From contig CAZVWW010000021.1 in NCBI GenBank assembly GCA_964631265.1, positions 1-25,528 of the forward strand: a DNA stretch of 25,528 nucleotides, in the 5' to 3' direction. This document shows positions 16,226-23,600 of this stretch, in pieces. The DNA comes from CAZVWW01 sp964631265. GTDB lineage: Bacteria; Thermotogota; Thermotogae; MWEM01. Below the pieces are notes generated by a model. The model saw nothing but the letters and a program-made list of their open reading frames with translations, did not search any database and was not told the DNA's origin. The position numbers and the translations under genes were made by a program. Position 1 is the stretch's first letter. The number at the start of each line of letters is the position of its first letter.

Positions 16226-16910
16226 ATGTCGTCTCCAACTTTTTCTCTCCGATCCTCTTTCCAATATAAATGAACGGCGTATCAAAAATCGCAACCAGCA
16301 GTTTAAAGAGATAGGTGGTTAAGAGGATCTCAAACCAGACGCCTGCCGGGTACAACCCGATAAAGGCAATCAGACAGAAGATGGACGAATCAATCGCCTG
16401 GCTCACCAACGTGGACAGATTGTTACGAAGCCAGAGATGTCTCCCGCCTGTCTTTTTCTTCCAGAAGTGGAAAGCCCATACATCATGCAGTTGGGATACG
16501 AAATAGGCCGTGATACTCCCGAGTGCAATCCTCGGAAGGAATGAGAAAAGGGCGTTCAAATGCTCTGAGGCGAAATCATTCGGTGCCGGTGAAAAAAGGA
16601 GCGACAGCTGCATATACACCGTCATGATAATCAAACTCGCAAAACCCAGCAGCACCCCCTTTTTCGCTTCCTCTTTCCCATAGATCTCACTTAAAATATC
16701 AGTGGAAAAAAAGATACTGCCGTAGAGGATATTGCCGAGTGTTGCGGTGAAACCGAAGAGCTTCACCGTCTTGAGAACCTGTATGTTGCAGAGTATTATA
16801 TTCGCGACAATCAGCATATACAATCCCTTTTTACCAAAAATCTTAAAGACAAAAAGCGCCGTTGTCAGATCAACAAACATGAAGATCACCCATAACCATT
16901 CATTACTCAA
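16224..16910 (-). CDS. yhhQ: Queuosine precursor transporter, YhhQ family
   Basis: A 228-residue membrane protein with about six helices. Family features are visible: LFGFTATLGNILYGSIFF, then STDILSEIYGKEEAKKGV, PRIALGSITAYFVSQLHDVWAFHFWK, and the closing DTPFIYIGKRI segment. This is the VUT/YhhQ family (TIGR00697), whose E. coli member imports queuosine precursors such as preQ0/preQ1 and queuine. The start is TTG at 16910 with GGAGGG seven to eight bases upstream; there is no ATG alternative near it. No queuosine biosynthesis gene and no clear preQ1 riboswitch is seen in the leader. It appears monocistronic. Confidence 0.92.
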   Translation of the reverse strand: MSNEWLWVIFMFVDLTTALFVFKIFGKKGLYMLIVANIILCNIQVLKTVKLFGFTATLGNILYGSIFFSTDILSEIYGKEEAKKGVLLGFASLIIMTVYMQLSLLFSPAPNDFASEHLNALFSFLPRIALGSITAYFVSQLHDVWAFHFWKKKTGGRHLWLRNNLSTLVSQAIDSSIFCLIAFIGLYPAGVWFEILLTTYLFKLLVAIFDTPFIYIGKRIGEKKLETT

Positions 16911-17054
16911 AATACACCCTCCAAAAAGTCAGTTTAGTCAACCACGAATTTCAGATTCCCGTCGATTTTATCATAAAAAACCGATTTGAAATAATAAGCA
17001 GTAGAATGCGTCTTGAATTTTAATTAGAAAACTATAACATTTGGAGGTTGTACA

Positions 17055-17819
17055 ATGCTAAAGAGATTATTCGCCATTATCTTATTACTATCAATTCCAT
17101 TTATCACCGTTCTATCGGTTCCTTATGACGATTTCGTATTATTCAATGACTTCGACAAGGGGTTCGAATTTGCACAAGAACTTGATAAGAACGTTCTGTT
17201 GTTCTTTACAAGCTCATCCTGCATTTATTGTTCTCAGATGAAAGAGGATGTACTCCCCGTCGATAACGTGGCTCATTTTCTTATCAATAACTACATTGTG
17301 GTTGAACTACAAGCCAAGGACTCGGAGAAAGGACACTTTGATGTTGAAAACGCAAAATACGATCCCGAAGGCAAAGAATACTCCTATCAGGAATTGTTTG
17401 GACTATTCGGTGTAAGAGGGGTGCCGGCCAGTGCTTTCTTCAACCGCAATCTTGAATATCTCGGTGTTTTACCCGGCCTGATTAAAGAAGAGCAGTTCCT
17501 TGGCTGGCTCAAATACATCGACGAAGAGGCATTCCGGAATGAGATTGAGTTTCAGGATTACGAAGAACCCCAGGATTTTGAAGGAGAATTGACGATCAAA
17601 GCAATAGACCAAGAAACATCCAAAGAATTGGGTCAATACTACCCTGAGATCACAAAATACTGGACACTCGAAGGATTCAAAGATCAGAATCTATTAACCA
17701 TCGATCCCTACAAATATCACATCGTGGATGCGGAAAAGCTCAAAGATGTTCAAAAGTACATCAATTCAGTTGATAAAAAGAGATTGTTCAATGTCTTCGT
17801 TGTTGAATCGAATGAATAA
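17055..17819 (+). CDS. Exported thioredoxin-fold protein with C-terminal extension
   Basis: A 254-residue protein with a signal peptide (about residues 1-21, ending TVLS). A thioredoxin-like domain follows with the redox pair C56-I-Y-C59 in SSSCIYCSQM and the cis-proline P124 in GVRGVPASAFF. The order FFTSSSCIYCSQMKEDV, FLINNYIVVELQ, LFGLFGVRGVP fits SoxW/thioredoxin_2-type exported thioredoxins. After about residue 170 comes an 85-residue acidic and aromatic extension that I do not recognise. GGAGG precedes the ATG. The last 32 bases overlap the 3' end of murG on the other strand, with no terminator between them. It probably reduces or isomerises disulfides, or serves cytochrome maturation; the partner is unknown. 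Confidence 0.83.
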   Translation: MLKRLFAIILLLSIPFITVLSVPYDDFVLFNDFDKGFEFAQELDKNVLLFFTSSSCIYCSQMKEDVLPVDNVAHFLINNYIVVELQAKDSEKGHFDVENAKYDPEGKEYSYQELFGLFGVRGVPASAFFNRNLEYLGVLPGLIKEEQFLGWLKYIDEEAFRNEIEFQDYEEPQDFEGELTIKAIDQETSKELGQYYPEITKYWTLEGFKDQNLLTIDPYKYHIVDAEKLKDVQKYINSVDKKRLFNVFVVESNE

Positions 17820-18891
17820 TCTCGTTGAATATCCGCTCTGCGGGTTCATACTCGGGTTTTAAGATTCGTAGGGCATTGCGCATGTATTTTGAATGGTTCT
17901 TATCCAGTATGTATTCCAGCTTGTTTAAAAGAGAGGCCTTATCAGCCTCTCTTTCTTCAAGGTAAAAGGCGGCCTCATTCTTTTCAAGTGAAATGGCGTT
18001 TATCAGCTGATGATTCTCAGCGGCTCCCGACCAGGGGATGATGATAGACGGAACACCGTAGGAGATCAGCTCTGCCACCGTGGTAGCTCCCCCCCTTGTT
18101 ATTGCCGCATCTGATGCCGCCATATAGATGTGAAGGTCGGGAATGAACTCACACGAATGTACGAAAGGATACTTTTGAAATTGTTCTCTGTATGCTTCAT
18201 TACAGCCGGAATGCAAAAACTCCAGACCATTTTTCGCACTTTTATAGATCTCCTGATAAACCTCCAACATCACGTCGTTGATAAAATCCGAGCCCTGACT
18301 GCCTCCCGTGACGACAACAACCTTTTTGTTGGGATTGATGCCGTAAACCTCAAAAACGCTCTTGTCTTTTTTGCTGACCTTTCGAACCGGATTCCCGGTA
18401 TGTCTTATTTTGTGGGCATTCTTAAATTTAAAATCGCGGGCGCTCTCCGAAAAGCTGATAAAGATCTTTTCTGCGCCGTTTGCAACAACCTTGTTGGCAA
18501 GTCCGGCTATCGCATTCTGTTCGTGAATAAAAGTCGGGATTCCCAGTTTATGGCTGGCCAAACCCAGCGGAACAGAGACATACCCGCCAGTGATAAAACT
18601 GAAATCCGGTTTGAACGATTTCAGCTTCTCCTTGCAGACCCGCAAAGAATTGAAGGCATGGTAGGCAATGGATAAGTTCTGCAGTGAAAAGGCCGGTCTC
18701 TTCAATCCCCTGACCTGTAGCTTCAAAATCTCGGCTTTGGGGAAGAGTCTGACAATCTCCCTGTTTTCAAGCCCGTGTGCTGTGGCAAAGTAAAGCACCT
18801 CAATCTTCTCAAACTGCTTAAAATGATTCAAAACAGCGACTGCCGGATAAATGTGACCGCCCGTAACCCCCCCCGCAACCGCTATTCTCAT
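17788..18891 (-). CDS. murG: UDP-N-acetylglucosamine-N-acetylmuramyl-(pentapeptide) pyrophosphoryl-undecaprenol N-acetylglucosamine transferase
   Basis: A 367-residue GT28 glycosyltransferase that adds GlcNAc to lipid I to make lipid II on the inner face of the membrane. The N-terminal GGVTGGHIYPAVAV loop is a slight variant of the usual GGTGGH. FITGGYVSVPLGLA, PTFIHEQNAIAGLANK, VVTGGSQGSDFIND and the donor-binding TRGGATTVAEL with PWSGAAENHQLINA are present. The start has GGAGG just upstream. It is the last gene of a minus-strand run after uracil-DNA glycosylase and the AI-2E-family gene, rather than in a division/cell-wall cluster. Its 3' end overlaps the thioredoxin-like gene tail to tail by 32 bases. 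Confidence 0.95.
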   Translation of the reverse strand: MRIAVAGGVTGGHIYPAVAVLNHFKQFEKIEVLYFATAHGLENREIVRLFPKAEILKLQVRGLKRPAFSLQNLSIAYHAFNSLRVCKEKLKSFKPDFSFITGGYVSVPLGLASHKLGIPTFIHEQNAIAGLANKVVANGAEKIFISFSESARDFKFKNAHKIRHTGNPVRKVSKKDKSVFEVYGINPNKKVVVVTGGSQGSDFINDVMLEVYQEIYKSAKNGLEFLHSGCNEAYREQFQKYPFVHSCEFIPDLHIYMAASDAAITRGGATTVAELISYGVPSIIIPWSGAAENHQLINAISLEKNEAAFYLEEREADKASLLNKLEYILDKNHSKYMRNALRILKPEYEPAERIFNEIIHSIQQRRH

Positions 18892-18915
18892 AATGGCCTC
18901 CGAAGAAAATAAAGT

Positions 18916-19956
18916 TTAAAGATTGTCATACGCCTCCTGAACATATTCCTGCCAATATCGCTTGATGAAAAGCAGCAGGGGGATGGCGAGAAGCACTCCC
19001 GCAATACCCAATATTGCCCCGCAGAAGAGAATGGCTATCAATATCGCAAACCAGTTGATCTGCATCCTTGCCCCCTGGATCTTGGGGTTCAAAACCCAGG
19101 TTTCGATCTGATTGGAGGCAATCAGTACGATTGCAATCTTGATGAAACCCATGACACCACCATGTACAAATCCCAACAATAAAGCCGGAATCGCGGCAAC
19201 AATGACCCCCAGAAACGGTACAAAGTTTGTGATACCGGAAAGAAAACCGAGAAAAAGGGCATACGGAATCCCGGCGAAAAGCGAACCCATTCCCACCATA
19301 GTACCAACCAATGCGGCGATAATGACCTGTCCGCCGATGAAATGCCGGATATCCCGGTAGAATTCCGCAATAAAGGTTATGGATTTCGTTCTTGTGGATT
19401 TGGGGAAAAACCGCCATATGTTTTTCCTTAAAACAGGGGTGAGTGTTGTAAAATACGAGGCTGTTATCACAAAGATGATGGTGGCGGTCATGGCATCGGG
19501 TATATACTTAATCAGACTGTTTAAAATATTGACACCGAAATCAGAAAACTGTTGACCAATCTGTGCTGTCAGATCATTCAACCAGTTGATCACCCTGGGA
19601 TCGATGTTTTCGTTCTTAATCAACTCTTCAAAATTGATATCCCGGGCTGCTTTTCCAAGCATTGGAAAGAGTTTCTGTCCCTCCTCAATCAAAATCGGGA
19701 AGATGGAATAAACGGCATACGCCAAAACAAAAAACATAAAGATGGAAGAAACAATGACAGATGTCTTGTATTTGATAAACTTTAATTTGCCGAGAAATCT
19801 TGTTGGAACCTCTATGATCAGAGAGAGATACCAGCCAAAGAGAATCGCCCCAAGAATCGTCGCAGCTGCTTTAAAGATAACAAAGAAGAGGAGAAAGTAG
19901 ATGAGAATGATCCACATCGCGGGGTCAAAGATATGATTAACCTTTCTTGCTTTCAT
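18916..19956 (-). CDS. AI-2E/PerM-family (UPF0118) membrane protein
   Basis: A 346-residue polytopic protein. Paired hydrophobic segments lie near the N-terminus (about residues 12-70). A soluble middle region contains VINWLNDLTAQIGQQF. A C-terminal membrane block follows with FLGFLSGITNFVPFLGVIVAAIPALLLGF, NQIETWVLNPKIQGARMQINW and a final ILGIAGVLLAIPLLLFIK. These are the conserved segments of the AI-2E transporter-like family (YdiK, PerM, TqsA); substrates differ and include ions in some members, so I give no symbol. I chose the ATG at 19956 because AGGAGG lies seven bases upstream; a TTG at 19986 lacks one. It overlaps the 3' end of the uracil-DNA glycosylase gene by 20 bases. Confidence 0.88.
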   Translation of the reverse strand: MKARKVNHIFDPAMWIILIYFLLFFVIFKAAATILGAILFGWYLSLIIEVPTRFLGKLKFIKYKTSVIVSSIFMFFVLAYAVYSIFPILIEEGQKLFPMLGKAARDINFEELIKNENIDPRVINWLNDLTAQIGQQFSDFGVNILNSLIKYIPDAMTATIIFVITASYFTTLTPVLRKNIWRFFPKSTRTKSITFIAEFYRDIRHFIGGQVIIAALVGTMVGMGSLFAGIPYALFLGFLSGITNFVPFLGVIVAAIPALLLGFVHGGVMGFIKIAIVLIASNQIETWVLNPKIQGARMQINWFAILIAILFCGAILGIAGVLLAIPLLLFIKRYWQEYVQEAYDNL

Positions 19957-20527
19957 CGTACAACCTCCTGACTTCTTTGATGTCAAGCCATGTCAGATAT
20001 TTGGGGGATCCCTTTGACTTGGATTGGTTCCTTAACAGATAGCTCGGATGGAACATGGGGAAAATATCCACCCCGTTTTTATACTCTATCTTCTTGCCCC
20101 GCATCTTTGTTATCTTAAGGCCCTTTTTGTCGAGGAGGTAGATCAACGGAACACGTCCCAGGGTCACAATAACCTGTGGATTGATAATCTGCAGCTGGGA
20201 AAAGAGATAAGCGCTGCATTTATTCATCTCATCAGCGATCGGGTCCCTGTTGTTGGGCGGTCTGCACTTGACAATATTGGTAATATAAATATCCGATCTG
20301 CTCAGAGAAACCGCTTTAAGAATCTCATCAAGCAGCTTCCCGGCTCGCCCCACAAAAGGGCGTCCGGAAACATCTTCATCCGCACCGGGGGCTTCCCCGA
20401 CAAAAACGACGGGAGAATCAAGGCTCCCCTCTCCGGGAACAACGTTTTTTCTGGTTTCGTGAAGGGGACATTTCCGACATTTTTGTATTGCAGCGGTTAC
20501 CTCATCCATCAGTTGTTTTTTATGCAA
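19937..20527 (-). CDS. Uracil-DNA glycosylase, family 4 (4Fe-4S)
   Basis: A 196-residue DNA-repair enzyme that removes uracil from DNA. The four cluster cysteines follow the family-4 pattern: C17 and C20 in CRKCPL, then C88 and C104 spaced by 15 residues. The active-site motif GEAPGADED (44-52) and the MFHPSYLL motif near the C-terminus are present. The frame stays open to a GTG at 20560, but the extended -10 at 20566-20574 would start transcription near 20559. I therefore prefer the TTG at 20527, which has GAGGT about ten bases upstream; an ATG at 20509 is another option. It leads an operon with the AI-2E-family gene and murG. Confidence 0.9.
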   Translation of the reverse strand: MHKKQLMDEVTAAIQKCRKCPLHETRKNVVPGEGSLDSPVVFVGEAPGADEDVSGRPFVGRAGKLLDEILKAVSLSRSDIYITNIVKCRPPNNRDPIADEMNKCSAYLFSQLQIINPQVIVTLGRVPLIYLLDKKGLKITKMRGKKIEYKNGVDIFPMFHPSYLLRNQSKSKGSPKYLTWLDIKEVRRLYDESKKG

Positions 20528-20565
20528 AAGAACACCAACCTCATACCAAGATTTTAACACATCCG

Positions 20566-20574
20566 ATTATATCA
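20566..20574 (-). promoter_or_regulatory. Extended -10 promoter for the uracil-DNA glycosylase operon
   Basis: The minus strand reads TGATATAAT, a perfect TGN extended -10, with no clear -35. The predicted start near 20559 falls at the outermost possible GTG codon of the glycosylase frame, which argues for a downstream translation start. Confidence 0.5.
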
Positions 20575-20634
20575 AAAATGAGCGCGGTTTTAGCGGTGAA
20601 TGCGTTTCGTATTAAAAAAAGAAACTGTTAATTA

Positions 20635-20643
20635 TGGTACAAT
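20635..20643 (+). promoter_or_regulatory. Extended -10 promoter for the large exported protein
   Basis: TGGTACAAT is an extended -10 (TACAAT core), with transcription expected near 20650. AGGGGG at 20658-20663 is the ribosome-binding site. No good -35 is seen. It is divergent from the glycosylase promoter about 60 bases away. Confidence 0.45.
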
Positions 20644-20670
20644 TAAATAGTATTGAAAGGGGGAAAAAGA

Positions 20671-23600
20671 ATGAAAAAGTGGGTACTGATTATTTCCATA
20701 TTACTGCTCTCTGTCGTGTTATTCTCAGCGGTGGTAAGCCTTGAACTGCTGACACATCCCGGGGGGGCGGATGTGATCGTCGATGATGTCTGGCGGGGGG
20801 AGACCCCTCAGACGGTTCAACTCTCACCCGGAAAGCACGATATTGTTCTTAATAAGCGGGGATACCGGGAGATACAAAAGACCATGGATGTTAGGATGCC
20901 CAATATCCTGGAGTACAACTTACTGCCCGAGCAAAAAGTGACTGAAAGCTTTCCGCTGGTTCTGTATCTGCTCAATTATCAACAATCAGATTCGAGAAAG
21001 ATACTCTACCGGGAAAACGAGGATAAGCTCATCAAATCAATAACATCCCGGCTTGAAAGCATGGGATTCTCTGTATCGGTTGAAAGACCTGATGATGAAT
21101 TCGATCTGATCATGGACACTCAGAGCATCTACGATATGCTTCACAGCAGGCATCCTGATGCCAAGATCTTCATGCTGGTTGATGCCTCATGGAGCTATTC
21201 ATCCTTCAGAGAAAAGAAGGTAACCCGGCTCGAGGTGATTACCAGACTGTATGATCCAAAGACCTCGATCACACTGGGGAACTACAACGAGGCCTCGGAA
21301 AGCATAGGGGTGATGGGACCGGAAATCGTCATGCTTGAAAGCGTTGAGAAGATAACACAGAATTTCCTCGATAATATCGGGGATTATATGGTTGAACGAG
21401 TTGCAGCCCTTGATAAAAAACCGATAATCGCCGGAACGGAAAAAGACGGCAAATTTCTCAATTACGCGCTCAAGACACTTGAAAGAATTAAGACGCTCAA
21501 AACATATGACAACACCGGAAAACCCGCCACTTTCCAAACTGTCGCAGCAAATGAGGCCCCTTTAAACTTCCTGATTGTGATCGATAGAAGCGGCAGCAAC
21601 GAAAAGAATGTGGAGGCAATAAGGTCGCAGGTGGAAAGCATTATATCAGAATTGCCTGATAACGCTGAATGGGCGCTTATGGGCTTTGATGATACGATCG
21701 AACTCATTCAGGGCTTCACCAAAGATTACAACAGATGGCTTTTTGCCAAAGACAAGATCTATGCCAATGGGATGACAAGGCTTTACGATGCCCTTTACAA
21801 CTCCGGATCACTCATGATGAGACGGAACGGCTTGAAAGTCATTATCCTTTTATCCGACGGAATCGATTCAGACTATTACGATACAGCCAACGGGAGTATC
21901 AAGACAAAAGAAGAGGCACTGTATGCTATCAAGAGAAGCGGCAGCATTCTTTATCCAATCGGTATCGCAGATAAGAATTACGATACCTTTTTGGAAAAGC
22001 TGACCTATGACAGTGCAAGCAAATATTATAAAACTAAAAACCAGTCTGAAGGAATGATATCAAAGGCCATTGTGGAGGATGTCCTCTTGACATCAGCTCT
22101 TGTCAAAACTGAGGAAATGAAAGAGCCAATCTTTTCAATTAACGGACATAAATTCGAGGAAGAGGCCGACACAAGATTTTTGATACCGGCCGAGACCCAG
22201 ATAAAAGAAACCACAGAAACAGAAGGGGAAATGAACCTTGAATACCCTGATGAAAGCGGATCGACTATAACAACTGACATCAAGTCAGAAACGGAAGCGC
22301 CAACAACAGAAACCGTTGAAGACGGGACAGAAGAAGCGACCCGGATCATCATTGAAGAGAGCACTGATACAACGGAGAAGAGTACTGATACTACAACCGG
22401 GACCTCAACAACTGAAAGCCCCGGGATTCAGACACCAAAGACAGAAGAGCCGGAATCAACTGATGTCCAGACCAGGACTGAACAAACAACAAAACCGGCA
22501 ACTCCGGTAAAAGAAGAGACTTCAGAAAAAGAGACTGAGGAAAAACCTCCACAGAAAGAGAGCGAAACCCAAAAGGCAACAAATGTCTCTCAGACTCCTG
22601 AGCAATCCGGGGAACCGGCTGTGACAGAAAAGGCCACAGAAGTACAAACAGAAACAAAAACAACCTCAAAATCCGATAAACCGGCAACCTCAACAGTTAC
22701 TACAGAAGAACAAAAGAAACCTGAGAAAAGCCCCGAAGAGGACAGGGACGATCAGACGGAGAGACCGGAAAAAACCGAACCGGCCTCAACGGCAACTGAA
22801 ACCGGCTTACAAAAAGAAATAGATCCGAAAGACCTTTCAAAAAGCAGCGATGAAAACGTCTTTGAGCTTCCCGACGGTTTTAGTGAACTGTTGAAACTTA
22901 CCGATATATCCCTTTACGACATGGACGGCCAGGGTAATCTGGCCTGGCTTCAGGGGGAGATCGTTTACTTTTTCTCACCGGAAGACAAGCGGCTGGCCGG
23001 CATCGATATCTCGAACACTGTTTCAAAGATTTCTTTGGATTACCCGCAAATCACCTTGCTTGAAGAACAGGCGTCAAATAAAATGCAGCTCAGGACACTC
23101 GAGATCCGCAAAGATGCTGTCATACAGCTGTCAACGATAGAGATCAACAGCCCCGTATCCGAAATCCTGCTTCTGAACGGTCAATCTGTGGCCGTTGGAT
23201 ATGAAGACGGCAAGATAAAACTCTTCGATCATAGCGGGGATCTGAGAAAAGAAGTGAAATTGACTTCAGGGGTCATGAACAACGCCGTCTTTGATGAATA
23301 TGGCACCCTTATCTTCAGTACAACAACCGGAAGGGCGGGCTGGTTGAAAAAGGCATCCAACACTGTGGAAGAGATAAAGGTAGACAAGCCGGTCGTCGGG
23401 CTGGCACCTTTTGACGTGGATAAGGGAAGATTTCTCATCGTGGATGCCAGCGGCGCCGTCCATTTCCAGAGATTCTCGGAATCTGAATCAACAAAGAGAA
23501 ATCTGAACAGAGGCATTGTTCTGGAGGCACAGAGCTCGGAGGCGAGCAACCTCTTGTTCGCAATCCACTGGGATAAGACATTGAGGGGTTACAGGGTCTT

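Noticed and set aside
16905..16950. preQ1 riboswitch-like string (ACACCCTCCAAAAAG) beside the queuosine transporter
   Set aside because: It lies on the opposite strand from the transporter mRNA and is simply the complement of its GGAGGG ribosome-binding site; the required upstream stem is missing.
18130..18675. 181-codon open frame on the plus strand within murG
   Set aside because: It is the shadow of murG; the composition looks like antisense coding and there is no Shine-Dalgarno.
22391..22693. Open frame opposite the Thr/Glu-rich linker
   Set aside because: Low-complexity ACA/GAA codons produce long stop-free antisense frames; the leucine- and serine-rich translation is an artefact.
22261..22860. 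Phase-variable tandem repeat in the linker of the large exported protein
   Set aside because: Repeats such as STDTTEKSTDTTT are imperfect at the DNA level and short; no homopolymer or perfect unit array capable of frequent slippage was seen.
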